Source of the DNA: Candidatus Acidiflorens stordalenmirensis
Lineage (GTDB): Bacteria; Acidobacteriota; Terriglobia; Terriglobales; Acidobacteriaceae
Direction: 5' to 3'
Assembly: GCA_003139995.1 (NCBI GenBank)
Contig: PLIC01000286.1
Span: 1-33,979, forward strand
DNA: 33,979 nucleotides
Numbering within the stretch: the stretch's first letter is position 1; every line of letters begins with the position of its first letter. A model generated the notes under the pieces. The model ran no database searches. It was not told the DNA's origin and was given only the letters and a program-made list of their open reading frames with translations. Shown here in pieces: positions 1 through 9,800 of the stretch. The position numbers and the translations under genes were made by a program.

Positions 1-369
1 TGTTTTCAGGCCGCATTCCCGCTCGATCCATAAAACGGAAGTAAGGCTCCAGCCCGACCACGGCCATCGAACCCGGCGGCCGGAGATTGAGCGTGGACAC
101 GATTGGCTGATCCATCCAGCCGTCAGCCAGTGCCATCCGATAAGGAAGCTTATTATTGCCCTCCATTCGCGGGCGTTCCCTGTCTACGCTGACTCCACAA
201 TCATGTCGGCGTACTGTATCGGATCGCCCGTGCGCACCAATCCTATCGCCCACGGGACCCGTTCCTTGATCCGCATGTGCGGATCGAGAATGGTTTCGAT
301 ATTTCCAAAGCATAGTTCAAAGCTGCGCAGCGTTTCCGGACTGTTCACTTGCCGAAATTCCTCCGCCAT
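1..369 (-). pseudogene. Unrecognised minus-strand coding remnant, frameshifted, cut by window edge
   Basis: Reading the minus strand from an ATG at 369, preceded by GGAAAG at a plausible distance, gives a protein-like sequence including NSPETLRSFELCFGNIETIL and VPWAIGLVRTGDPIQYADM. It stops at about 184. The text continues coherently in another frame from about 175 to the window edge, with NKLPYRMALADGWMDQP and PPGSMAVVGLEPYFRFMDRA. The two halves look like one gene with a single frameshift near 180, although two separate pieces cannot be excluded. I do not recognise the family. The gene lies among other decayed minus-strand fragments, which favours a pseudogene over an active gene. Confidence 0.4.
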
Positions 370-460
370 TACAATCTTTCCAATCACGAAATTCGCTTGC
401 GCCGCCGAGGACCTCCACCACCCGAGGAACGTCGTCCACCACAGAGATGTCGATTTAGAT

Positions 461-761
461 CTATTGGCGAAAAGCAGCATAAGATGCAAAGTCTCGAATG
501 GCGGCAAAAGCCAAGGCCTGCGACCACAGGATCCTTTACGACGTACACATATTCGTAAATCTTTCCCGGCTGAAAACCTCCTTGCAGGCGAATGTCTCGA
601 TCGCTTGGTTCCAGCTTGCCATTGACCGTATGGGCGAACGACCACTGCCAGCGCGGAATAACCGTGCGTGCCGCCATCGGTGAATCACGAACGGTGAGCA
701 CATTACGCGGATCGTCTGGACTCGCAACCGCATACTCTGTACCGCCAATGTTGCCGAGTAT
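461..761 (-). pseudogene. Alpha/beta-hydrolase-domain protein (PF20091-like) fragment, frameshifted
   Basis: The minus-strand translation from 761 contains DDPRNVLTVRD, IPRWQWSFAH, GGFQPGKIYEYVYVVKDPV and VAGLGF. These strings are typical of the middle of large secreted alpha/beta-hydrolase-domain proteins (PF20091 type). After VAGLGF the frame breaks. Dropping one T from the TTTT run (AAAA on the plus strand, 506-509) restores AAIRDFASYAAF, the expected continuation, but a stop follows at 461-463. Both ends of the gene are missing. The coherent reading begins exactly at the edge of the inverted repeat at 762-825, which suggests an insertion or rearrangement cut it there. The family call is from memory of conserved strings and not from a search. 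Confidence 0.55.
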
Positions 762-825
762 GAGGTGTAATAGCTCAGACTTGATCTAACCACACTGTCA
801 GATCAAGTCTGAGCTATTACACCTC
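762..825. repeat. Perfect 26-bp inverted repeat with 12-nt loop
   Basis: Bases 762-787 are the exact reverse complement of 800-825, separated by 12 nt. The element borders the truncated hydrolase fragment, and neither arm belongs to a recognisable gene. The right arm is reached through TGTCAGATCAAG (797-808), which resembles the TGT-starting tips of many insertion sequences. A solo mobile-element footprint, a MITE-like element or a REP-type hairpin would all fit. As RNA it would form a very stable stem, but no T-tract follows, so a standard intrinsic terminator is less likely. Confidence 0.75.
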
Positions 826-959
826 GACCCTCGTGAACAACGCGCTGCTCAGCGCACACTTCTCGTTTGCCGGCCATCGATACGCCCGGAATCTCGTCTT
901 TGTCTTTCGCGTGCCGCAAGCCCATTTCTGAACCGCCGTCAGTTCCCCAATTGACGACC

Positions 960-1170
960 CTAAGCGACCATCACATTCTCTGGCTCTACGCCCGGGAACT
1001 TACGGACTGCCTCCATCGAGTCCCAAAGCGTAAGCACGCCAAATTCGATGACACCGTCAACCGTGCGCCCGGCACACGAATGGCGCCACGGGTGCTCGTC
1101 GATGACATAGCGCCGGTTGTTTCGAGACCATTCAGCGATAAGGTCTATGTCGTTCCAGCGAATCAATCCG
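960..1170 (-). pseudogene. Antibiotic-biosynthesis-monooxygenase-like remnant
   Basis: The minus strand carries TVDGVIEFGVLTLWDSMEAV followed by RKFPGVEPENVMVA and a stop at 960-962. The LTLWDS.EAVR.F.G..PE pattern resembles the C-terminal half of small ABM-fold (antibiotic biosynthesis monooxygenase) proteins. The sequence upstream does not look like the N-terminal half of that family, and the expected last ten to twenty residues are missing. It is best read as a fragment within the decayed block at the left of the window. The GH79 reading frame starts on the opposite strand at 1219, so the fragment occupies that gene's upstream region. Confidence 0.35.
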
Positions 1171-1218
1171 GAATGCAAAGAGCAACTTTTGTTACTCTCA
1201 ATGGTTATAGTAGAGGAC

Positions 1219-2751
1219 ATGGACAAACGCCGGGATATACCGCCCCTGCGCGCGCACGCAGAATCTTCCAGGCTTACGCGTCGCCAAATCATGCAGGGTA
1301 CGGTCGCTCTTGTCGCTTCGTCGCTCTTGCCCGGATGCGGTTCTTCGAATAGCACCGGTGTCCCGCAACCAAATCCGCAGCCGGCGCCTCCGGGGCCCTT
1401 GACTCAGGCCTCCTTGACCGTCGTCGACACAGCGGCAGGCTCCATTGGTCCCGCCTTCGCAGGGCTTTCCTACGAGAAGTCCAAACTTTACGGACCGCTC
1501 TTCACCGCCTCCAACAGCGACCTGATCGGCATGTTCAAGCGCCTCGGTCCTAGCGTTCTGCGTATCGGCGGGAACTCGGTGGACAGGAACGTCTGGACGC
1601 CGAACGGCCCCGGCCAGACCGCCGGCCAGATCGCACCCAGCGATGTCGACTCGCTCGCCGCCTTCGTGAAGGCCGCGGGTTGGCAGTGCCTCTACGGCAT
1701 CAACCTGGGCGGAGCCGCCACCGGCGCAACGACGCCCGCGCTGGCCGCGGCCGAGGTTGCTTACGCCGCCCAGCAGTTCGGCTCGTCGCTGCTCGGCATC
1801 GAGATCGGCAACGAGCCCGATCTCTACGGACACGCAGGGAACTACTTCGCGGGCAACTGGTCGCTCTCCCAGTTCCTTACTCTCTGGGGCCAGTTCCGCG
1901 AGGCGATTCTTGCCAGCACGCCCAGCGTGCCGATCACTGGTCCGGCTGACGCGGGCAACGAGTCGACATGGACAGTTCCGTTCGGCGAGACCGTGACCAA
2001 GAGCGAGATTACGCTGCTCACTCAGCACTACTATCGCGCCAACGGCCAGCTGCCGACTTCTACGGCGGCGTATCTTATTACGCCGGACCCGGCGCTGATC
2101 GCAAACCTCGCCATCCTTGCGCCCGGCGCCCAGAGCATCGGCGTCCCCTACCGGATGTCCGAATGCAATTCCTTCTACAACGGCGGATCGAGCGGCGTCA
2201 GCGACTCTTACGCATCCTCGCTCTGGGTCATCGACTACCTGTTCAACTGCGCCCAAGGCGGTGCCGTTGGTGTCAACTTCCACGGTGGCGGTGACGGGCC
2301 GGGATACACGCCGATCGCCGACGACGCCGGCAGCGTCGTCGGCGCGCGTCCCGAGTTCTACGGCATTCTCCTCTTCACCCTCGCCGGCCAGGGCACTCTT
2401 TACACCACGCAGGTCTCCGCCGGATCGCTCAACGTCACTGCTTACGCGGTCAAGACATCTTCGGGCGGTCTCAACCTCATCGTCGTCAACAAGGACCTCA
2501 CCCAGAACCTCCAGTTCACCGCGCAACTTCCCCAGAGCGCCAGTTCCGCCACACTCCTCGCCATGACCCAGCTCACGAGCGGAGCCACCGCGCCAGACCT
2601 CTCCGCAACCTTGGGTGTCACCATCCAGGGCGCCAGCGTCAATCCGGACGGCACATTCGCTCCATCAGCCGCCTACACGCTCAACCCTAGTGGCTCCCAG
2701 CTCACATGCTATGTTCCTGCCCTGAGCGCGGTTCTGATTCAAATTGCTTAG
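1219..2751 (+). CDS. GH79 family glycoside hydrolase (beta-glucuronidase-like), Tat lipoprotein
   Basis: The 510-residue protein is probably a retaining glycosidase of family GH79, acting on glucuronic-acid-containing glycans at the cell surface. A twin-arginine motif (TRRQIMQG, residues 20-27) and a lipobox ending at Cys40 (LLPGC) indicate Tat export and lipid anchoring, followed by a Pro/Ser linker. The (beta/alpha)8 domain contains LRIGGNSVD, the acid/base glutamate E199 in GIEIGNEPD, and the candidate nucleophile E315 in RMSECNS. The spacing of 116 is close to the 114 known for the A. capsulatum GH79 enzyme. A beta-sandwich C-terminal domain follows. The start is uncertain: the frame is open from 1117, with ATGs at 1201 and 1219. 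The 1219 start fits the signal peptide best, but its AGAGGA lies only one base away. Glucuronidase activity, as against another GH79 specificity, is an inference. Confidence 0.85.
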   Translation: MDKRRDIPPLRAHAESSRLTRRQIMQGTVALVASSLLPGCGSSNSTGVPQPNPQPAPPGPLTQASLTVVDTAAGSIGPAFAGLSYEKSKLYGPLFTASNSDLIGMFKRLGPSVLRIGGNSVDRNVWTPNGPGQTAGQIAPSDVDSLAAFVKAAGWQCLYGINLGGAATGATTPALAAAEVAYAAQQFGSSLLGIEIGNEPDLYGHAGNYFAGNWSLSQFLTLWGQFREAILASTPSVPITGPADAGNESTWTVPFGETVTKSEITLLTQHYYRANGQLPTSTAAYLITPDPALIANLAILAPGAQSIGVPYRMSECNSFYNGGSSGVSDSYASSLWVIDYLFNCAQGGAVGVNFHGGGDGPGYTPIADDAGSVVGARPEFYGILLFTLAGQGTLYTTQVSAGSLNVTAYAVKTSSGGLNLIVVNKDLTQNLQFTAQLPQSASSATLLAMTQLTSGATAPDLSATLGVTIQGASVNPDGTFAPSAAYTLNPSGSQLTCYVPALSAVLIQIA

Positions 2752-2770
2752 GGCCACGCCCGAGTGAATG

Positions 2771-2807
2771 GGCGACTCTTCCCCAATTCGGTTATGGAAG
2801 AGTCGCC
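2771..2807 (+). terminator. 12-bp perfect hairpin downstream of GH79 gene
   Basis: GGCGACTCTTCC (2771-2782) pairs perfectly with GGAAGAGTCGCC (2796-2807) around a 13-nt loop, 19 nt after the GH79 stop codon. There is no run of T after it. It may be a Rho-assisted terminator or an mRNA 3'-end stabiliser. It separates the GH79 gene from the TldD/TldE-like pair. Confidence 0.55.
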
Positions 2808-2893
2808 GACCACCCCGGGGGTACCGGCTGGCGGCTTGAATCGTCTGCTAATCTTATGTGGCACTCGCAGTTATGTGAAAGACTTGGTCCAAG

Positions 2894-4678
2894 ATGAAGA
2901 ATCAATCTGGCCGTGACATTCTGGGATGGGTCTTGGGAATCGCTCTGCTTGCCACAGCGCATGCTTGGGCAGCTACGCCAGGAGACGAAAAGAGCGACGC
3001 GTTGCTCTCCACCATGCAGCAGGAGTTGGAACGGGCTCAGGCCAGCGTGGGAAAACTGGATCCTGCCCCCTACTTCCTGAGCTATGCGGTATACGACCAG
3101 TCCGTCTCCACCGCGATCGCTAGTCAGGGTGCTCTGATCAATTCCAGTCATGCCCGGAGGCGCACGGCCGATGTTACCGTGCGCATCGGAAGTCCGGCAC
3201 TCGACAACAGCCACGGCAACGAGCGGAAGTCGGCGATCAGTTCGGGAGTCCTAGCCCTGGAAGACAATCAAGATGCGATCGCGCATGAACTGTGGCGGCT
3301 GACCTACGAGGAATATCGCAAGGCCTCCAAGGCCTATGTCAACGTCAAAACGGGAACCCGAGTACACGTCCAGGAAGAGGACCCGTCGCCGGACTTCTCG
3401 CAGGAGAAGCCGCAGGTCCATGCCGATTACAGCGAGCTAGCACCACCGCCAGATCAGAGGGTGCTGGAGACAATGGCGCGGCAATACTCGTCCTACCTCC
3501 GCAAATATCCCTACATTATTTCCTCCTTTGCCATCATCACCGCACAAAGGTCGCGTTTGCACTTTGCGTCGAGCGAAGGCAGTCACGTGGTGGTCCCAAG
3601 CGCGACGATCCGCGTGGTGATCGAGGCGGGAGCGCGCGCCGCCGACGGCATGGACCTGATGCGCGTGGAGACATTCCAGGCGGAGAGCATCGAGCACTTG
3701 CCGGCGGAGTCCGAGATTGCCACTCGCGTGCAGAAGATTGCCACGGATTTGAAGGCTCTGTCGAACGCCCCGCTCGCCGAGCCCTTCGATGGACCCGCTC
3801 TGCTTTCCGGACGCGCCGCCGCCGTGTTTTTCCACGAGGTGCTTGGCCATCGCCTCGAAGGACATCGCCAACGCGGCGAGCAGGAGGGACAAACCTTCAC
3901 CAAGAAGGTCGGTCAGCAGGTGCTGCCGGAGTTCATCAGCGTCACCGACGATCCCACGCTGCGCACCCTGAATGGAATGGATCTGAGCGGCTGGTATGAA
4001 TTTGACAACGAAGGCATGCCGGCCAGTCGCGTGGAAGTCATCAAAGACGGCATCCTGAAAAACTTTCTCATGTCGCGCCTTCCGATCAAAAACTTTGGGT
4101 CTTCCAATGGACACGGACGGGCGCAAGCTGGATTGATGCCTACTGGACGGCAGGGTAACCTCATCGTCACTTCATCGCGCACTACTAAAGACTCCGACTT
4201 GCGGAAAAAACTGATTCACGAGGTCAAGAAACAGGGCAAGCCCTACGGACTCTACTTCGAGGACATTCAGGGAGGCTTTACGCTCACGCAGCGTTCCCTG
4301 CCACAGGCGTTCGAGGTTCTGCCGGTGATGGTGTGGCGAGTCTATCCCGACGGGCGGCCGGATGAACTCGTGCGCGGGGTGAATATTGTCGGCACGCCGC
4401 TGGCCGCTCTAAGCCGTATTGTGATGACGGGCGAGAAGACTGAAGTGTTCAACGGCATTTGTGGCGCGGAATCCGGCTCGATACCAGTCGCCGCCGCGGC
4501 GCCGGCGATGTTGTTCTCGGAGATCGAGGTGCAGAAACGAGCGAGTTCTCTCAGCCGCCCACCCACCCTGCCCAAGCCGGAATCGCCGTCGCCGCTCCCT
4601 CCGCCCGTCTCACCCTCGCCGGAAGCGCCGGTCGGGCCGCCCGCCGTCCCGCCGGAGAAAGAACCGGACCCATCATGA
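2894..4678 (+). CDS. Exported TldD-like metalloprotease
   Basis: The 594-residue protein belongs to the TldD/PmbA (TldD/TldE) metallopeptidase superfamily. Residues 1-27 form a signal peptide (hydrophobic WVLGIALLATAHAWA), so it acts outside the cytoplasm, unlike E. coli TldD. The zinc-site helix HEVLGHRLEGH lies at residues 314-324 (H314, E315, H319). A C-terminal Cys (C523, NGICGAESGSIPV) matches the position of the third metal-binding residue known in TldD. A Pro/Ser-rich tail ends the protein. The stop codon overlaps the start of the next gene (ATGA at 4675-4678), implying translational coupling to a paralogue without the metal site, as in the TldD/TldE heterodimer. There is no strong Shine-Dalgarno before 2894. 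The substrate is unknown; family members cut unfolded or modified peptides. Confidence 0.85.
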   Translation: MKNQSGRDILGWVLGIALLATAHAWAATPGDEKSDALLSTMQQELERAQASVGKLDPAPYFLSYAVYDQSVSTAIASQGALINSSHARRRTADVTVRIGSPALDNSHGNERKSAISSGVLALEDNQDAIAHELWRLTYEEYRKASKAYVNVKTGTRVHVQEEDPSPDFSQEKPQVHADYSELAPPPDQRVLETMARQYSSYLRKYPYIISSFAIITAQRSRLHFASSEGSHVVVPSATIRVVIEAGARAADGMDLMRVETFQAESIEHLPAESEIATRVQKIATDLKALSNAPLAEPFDGPALLSGRAAAVFFHEVLGHRLEGHRQRGEQEGQTFTKKVGQQVLPEFISVTDDPTLRTLNGMDLSGWYEFDNEGMPASRVEVIKDGILKNFLMSRLPIKNFGSSNGHGRAQAGLMPTGRQGNLIVTSSRTTKDSDLRKKLIHEVKKQGKPYGLYFEDIQGGFTLTQRSLPQAFEVLPVMVWRVYPDGRPDELVRGVNIVGTPLAALSRIVMTGEKTEVFNGICGAESGSIPVAAAAPAMLFSEIEVQKRASSLSRPPTLPKPESPSPLPPPVSPSPEAPVGPPAVPPEKEPDPS

Positions 4679-6366
4679 TCACCAGGCCCGGCAGGACGAG
4701 ACGATCCGGCGTGCTTGCTGTGATGCTCGCGAGCTTGGTGGCAGCTGCCGCTTTCGCGCAGGAAAAGGACGGGCGGTCGGTGGTCAACGACGACCCCGTT
4801 TTGCAGGCCATGCGAGCCGAGTTGGACCGCGCGAAGTCCAGCTTGAAGCTCGACCGCGTAGCGCCGCCCTATTACATCGAATACCGTGTCATCGATGTGG
4901 ACGACTACTCCGCGGAGGCCGCGTTCGGGGCCTTGCGCGCAGAGGTGCGCGCGCATGTCCGCTTGCTGCGAGTCAGTGTACGTGTAGGCGATTACAAGCA
5001 GGACGGCGATTCCGGCAGGGGCGAAACCCCGCTCAGCATGCTCGACTTCATGCCGCTGGACGACGATGTACTGGTCCTCCGGCATCAACTCTGGCTGGCA
5101 ACCGACCAGGCTTACAAGAAGGCGGCCGAGGCCCTTGCGGCCAAGCAGTCGCAACTGAAGCAATACAACGTCGACCAGCCGGTGGACGACTTCGCTCATG
5201 CCGAACCGGTACACTCGATCGGAGCGCTGGCCAAACTTGATTTCGATCCCCAGCCGTGGACCAGGATGCTGCAGGATGCCTCGGCTCTGTACAGGAGCGA
5301 TCCCCAGATCGAGACCTCGGAATCGAACCTGAAGTTTGAGGCTGTGAACAGGTACTTCGTCAATTCCGAAGGAACGGTCGTGCGCAGCGGACAAAATCTA
5401 TACCAGATGTATATCTCCTTCAGCACGCAAGCCAGCGACGGCATGAGCCTGCAACGCAATAACGGTTTTTTAGCGCTCGACATGAAAGAGTTGCCGTCGG
5501 CCGGGGAGTTTGTCGAACGCGGCGCGAAGCTGGCGGAAACTTTAAAGGACCTGCGCGACGCACCTGTCCCCGACGAGGAATATCACGGTCCGGTGCTGTT
5601 CTCGGCGGATGCCGCGGCCACCGTGTTTGCCGATTTGATCGGCGAGAACGTTCTCGGACGCAGACCGGAGCTGGGCAAGAACGAGCGCACCACCGGGGCA
5701 TTTGCAACCAGTTATAAGAGCCGCGTGCTGCCCGATTTTCTTTCGGTGGTCGACGATCCCACGGTTTCGTCCTACGGCGGAAAATCGCTGCTCGGACATT
5801 ACGAGTTCGACGATGAAGGTGTTCCGGCGCAACGCGTGGCTGTGATTGAAAAGGGAACCTTGGTGAACTACCTGATCGGACGAGAGCCGATTCGAGACTT
5901 TCCAGCGTCCAATGGCCACGCCCGAGCGCGCATTCCGGGCTCAACTCCAGGTCCGACCTTTCCGCTTCCCCATGTGGGCAACCTGATTGTAAGCTCCGCG
6001 CAGCCCCTCTCTACCGTTGCCATGAAAAACAGATTCCTCGAGCTTTGCCGGCAGCGCGACCTCGCGTACTGCTACCGCGTCGAAACCTTCGGTCCCAAAC
6101 TCACGCCTCGTCTGCTCTACAAAGTCTGGGTCAAGGATGGGCACGAGGAACTGGTGCGCGGCGCCAGCTTCGGAGATCTGGACCCGCGCGCCCTGCGCAG
6201 CGATCTGGTCGCGGCCGGTAACGACGTTTACGTCGACAATCATCCGCAGATCGTGCCCCACAGCATCGTGGCCCCTTCGATTCTGTTCGATGAACTGGAA
6301 GTGAAGCGCGCCAACATCAACAAAGAGAGGCTGCCGGAGTACCCGGCTCCCGCGATAGGAAAGTAA
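4675..6366 (+). CDS. Exported TldE-like partner lacking the metal-binding motif
   Basis: The 563-residue paralogue of the preceding protein has its own signal peptide (VLAVMLASLVAAAAFAQ). The ATG at 4675 is chosen because it overlaps the upstream stop and gives a proper signal sequence; the longer frame from 4459 lies inside the neighbouring gene. Shared blocks include LPDFLSVVDDPTVSS, YEFDDEGVPAQRVAV, NYLIGREPI, SNGHARA and GNLIVSS. Where the first protein has H314-E315-H319, this one has A319-D320-E324, and the C-terminal metal-binding Cys is absent. This mirrors TldE/PmbA, the inactive subunit of the cytoplasmic TldD/TldE protease, so a structural role in a heterodimer is likely. It is not itself expected to be a zinc protease. 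Confidence 0.8.
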   Translation: MITRPGRTRRSGVLAVMLASLVAAAAFAQEKDGRSVVNDDPVLQAMRAELDRAKSSLKLDRVAPPYYIEYRVIDVDDYSAEAAFGALRAEVRAHVRLLRVSVRVGDYKQDGDSGRGETPLSMLDFMPLDDDVLVLRHQLWLATDQAYKKAAEALAAKQSQLKQYNVDQPVDDFAHAEPVHSIGALAKLDFDPQPWTRMLQDASALYRSDPQIETSESNLKFEAVNRYFVNSEGTVVRSGQNLYQMYISFSTQASDGMSLQRNNGFLALDMKELPSAGEFVERGAKLAETLKDLRDAPVPDEEYHGPVLFSADAAATVFADLIGENVLGRRPELGKNERTTGAFATSYKSRVLPDFLSVVDDPTVSSYGGKSLLGHYEFDDEGVPAQRVAVIEKGTLVNYLIGREPIRDFPASNGHARARIPGSTPGPTFPLPHVGNLIVSSAQPLSTVAMKNRFLELCRQRDLAYCYRVETFGPKLTPRLLYKVWVKDGHEELVRGASFGDLDPRALRSDLVAAGNDVYVDNHPQIVPHSIVAPSILFDELEVKRANINKERLPEYPAPAIGK

Positions 6367-6861
6367 GAAGCCCCGCAGCAGGATACGATGGGGCCTCTTC
6401 CCCGGCCGTTGCCCCCGCTCCGAGGTCTCCAGAAGCCTTTTTACATAAACTCGCCGGCGATAACTTTGGCGTCCACATCCACGCCTGTTGTACGGCCTAT
6501 CAGCTGTACATCCGTCCATCCCGCGATTGACGGGCAACGCTGAAATAATCCCAAGGTAAGGGTTGCCGACAAACCGGGAGTCAACTGCCTTCGGTCAGCA
6601 ACGCGCTGTTGGTGGGGGGCCATGGTGAGAGTTTGATCGAACTGCAAAGCGTCAGTTTCACGGTTGCACTCACGTTTCCCTTACGCATCTCACCGGCATG
6701 TGCTTGAGCCTGTCTCCTGAATGATGTTCCGAACCGCAGTTTCGTCAGGGGAAACTCCGGGCGTGGCGATGATGGTCGCAACGGTTATATGGCGAGAGCC
6801 AGCAGACTCATGGGAACCTCCGGACAGAGCGTGGGCGAAGATCATAGCGAAGCATTTGATA
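6367..6861. other. Gene-poor stretch between convergent genes
   Basis: These 495 nt lie between the convergent ends of the TldE-like gene and a TonB receptor gene. Short minus-strand reading frames exist (for example 6441-6647, ending DVDAKVIAGEFM), but none has a start signal or a recognisable family, and they overlap in different frames. A weak GCCCC...GGGGC pairing at 6371-6395 could form a loose hairpin after the TldE-like stop. I see no RNA gene or repeat. Confidence 0.5.
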
Positions 6862-9800
6862 TCAGAAGACATATTTGGCACTCAACTGAATCTGTCGCGG
6901 CGGTTTATTGCTATAGGCATTCGCCGAGAGAATGGAGCCAAAATTCCCCGCGGTGCAGAGTTGGTTGCCATTCGGCGAAGGACACGGGGGCTGGTCAAAC
7001 GTATGATTCGGGATGTCGAAGTTAGGATGGTTCAGTAAATTGAAGAACTCACCGCGAAACTGCAGGCGATGGCTTTCGGCACGGAGCGGAATGGTTTTGG
7101 CCAAGGAGAAATCGAGATTGGTAAAGCCCGGACCGGTGAGGATGTTGCGCCCCTCCGTGCCAAAAGCCGGGCCAAAAGGTTCCGCGGCAGGTTCGGCGAA
7201 TGCACACTGATTGAACCAGTTCTGTGGCGTTCCCACCTGGGCGGGGGCCTGGCAAGTTGGGTTCGCTGCCACGGGTCCGGCTTGGAATGGGTCTCCGACA
7301 AGGTCGGGCCGCTCCGGGTTGCCGAAAGCCGCGGCGGAGGCGGCGGGCGAGCCCGCCAGAACCACGGTAAATGGGGATCCCGTCTGCGCCGTGAGGATCC
7401 CTCCCGCCTGCCAGTTGTCCGCCAGTCTCCGGCTCCAGCCGGGGCCCTGGGCCCACATGCGGCGGAACGGCAGGTCATAGACAAAGCTCAGGGACGCGCG
7501 GTGCGCCGCGTTGAAGTCGGAAAGGCCGCGGTCGCCGCTAAGATTCTGCGAGTTCTGCGGCAAGCCGGAGCCCGCGCTTCCCCCGAAGATCGAGGAAATG
7601 TCGTCAATGGACTTCGAGTACGTGTACGCAGCCAGGAAGTCTAATCCGTGGCTTAGACGTCTCTCCGAGCGGAACTGCATGGACTGGTAGGAACTGCTGG
7701 CGTTCGATTCCACGAACAGGACCGAGGAGAACTGGCCGTATGGCGGACCGGTCAAGGGGTTCGACTGGTTCTGATCGATCACGTTCGCCAAATGGGTACC
7801 CTTGGAACCAATGTACGCGAGGTCGATCATCCAATTTGGTCCCACCTCATACTGCAGGTCGGCGTTCCACTGCTGCATGTATCCGTCGCGAAACTTGGGA
7901 GAAATCATCTGGCCTTGGACCACGCCTGACTGCTGGCCCGTCTGGCTGAGGATGTCTTGCACCGTGCACAACCCCTGCAACACTCCCGGGCAGGCGCCGG
8001 TTTGGAAATACGCGGCCAGGTTGTAGAACGGCGGATTGATGCGAGGAAGAATGTTGATCTGGGAAATGGAAACGTCGTAGAAGATGCCATACGCGGAGCG
8101 AACCACCCAGCGCTCCGACTTCAACGGCCGCCACGCGATTCCAATGCGCGGCGCGATATCTCTGTAGGTGGGGTTGTAGGTAGCCCGAGGGATTCCATTT
8201 GTCCCCGCCACGGTGAACTGGGGAGTGGCGGAGCAGGGCTCGGGACAAGGAACGAGGTCGGGAACGCTGAAGCGATTCAGTGCCTCGACCGGCGGACTGT
8301 TGAATTCATAGCGCAAGCCAACGTTGAGCAAAAAGCGCGGGATGACGTGGATGTCATCCTGCAAGTAAGCGCTGACTCCGTGGCTGCGCAAGCTGTTGTA
8401 GGTGTTGCCGCTTACCGCGAGGGCGTAGTCCGGGACGCCGGCCAGCAACTGCGCCAGAGAACAGGTCACAGGGAGATAAGGATCCCCAGGGGCCCCGGAG
8501 CAGGCAGTGGGATCGTTGACGGGTGGCTGGGCCAGGATGCCGGCTACCGTCTGGCCCAGGAAGAACCAGTCGCCCCGTGCCAGGAAGTCGAGGTAATCGT
8601 CGATCCGAACATGGCGGAAATCAGCCCCGATCTTGAACTGGTTGCGGCCGACCGTCCAGGCCACGTTATCGGAGACCTGGAGGGTGGTGTCGTGACGGTC
8701 CTGCGGATAGTTGACAGGCTCGCCGATGCCGTCGAAGCCAATCAGGTTGATATTGGGAGCTCCCAGATCCACCGGGTTGGTCAGGACGTCAGGAAAGCCC
8801 AACTGTGCTTCGATGTCATCGCCATGATTCTGCTGCAGCACGTTAGCGCGCATGCGAATGAAGCCCAGGCGGAATTCGTTGACCACGGTCGAGCGAAACA
8901 CGCGCGTCCATTCCAGTCCGGCGTTCTGGCCATGATTCAGGGTGAAGCTGCCGTAACCGGGCAACGAGGTGAAGGCATTGACGGGATCGAAGGGACTGAA
9001 GAGACTTTCCTCCGCCAGCGAGTAGTGGGCCGAGACCGTGTCCGTGGCGCTGAAATGCTGGTCCACCTTGGCCGAGACCAAGTTCACCGTGTTGCGGATG
9101 ACCGGAGCAGAAAGGAAGGTGTTCGAGTTGGCCAGATCAGAGCCAACGTTGGCTGTCGGATAGAGATTGAACACATTCTGGCCGATCTGGCAGGATGGGT
9201 TGAGGGGACAGCCAAACAGCTCTTCCGACAAGCCTGCAGCGGCTTGCCATTGCGCCGCTGTGGGTACGGTAGCTTCCCGCGTAGTCGCTTGCCGTAAACG
9301 CAATCCCTCATAAGCCAGAAAGAAAAAAGTCTTGTCCTTGCGAAGGGGCCCACCCAGAGTTCCGCCGAATTGGTTGCGATCGAAGCGCGGAATGTCGCCG
9401 CACGTGCCCGGCACTGAGTTGGCGGTGCAGTTGGGAAAGTCGAAGTAATTCTTGGCGTCCATCTGCCGGTTGCGGAAGAACTCGAAGAGGCTGCCGTGGA
9501 ACTGGTTAGTGCCGCTTTTCAAAATGACGTTGACCTGAGCGCCGCCGGCGTGGCCGAACTCAGCCGAGTAATTGCTGGATTGAACCTTGAATTCCTGAAT
9601 GGCGTCGATGGAAGGGAGAGCGACATACTGGTTGATGTAGGGATCGTTGTTGTCTACACCGTCGAGCAAGAAGTTGTTCGACTGCTCGCGGGCGCCGTTG
9701 ACGCTGAGGGCACCGCCTTGTGTCGAGTTTTCGGAGCCTTCCGCCGGCAATTGACTCCCCGGCACCAGCAGGGCAAAGGACAGGAAGTTGCGTTCGTTGA

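Noticed and set aside
1198-2526. Long minus-strand open frame (442 codons) opposite the GH79 gene
   Set aside because: It is an antisense shadow of GC-rich coding DNA: Arg/Val/Gly-rich composition, no domain, and the plus strand has a clear GH79 protein.
7957-9297. Long plus-strand open frame (446 codons) opposite the first TonB receptor
   Set aside because: Low-information composition and no family match; the minus strand is a textbook receptor.
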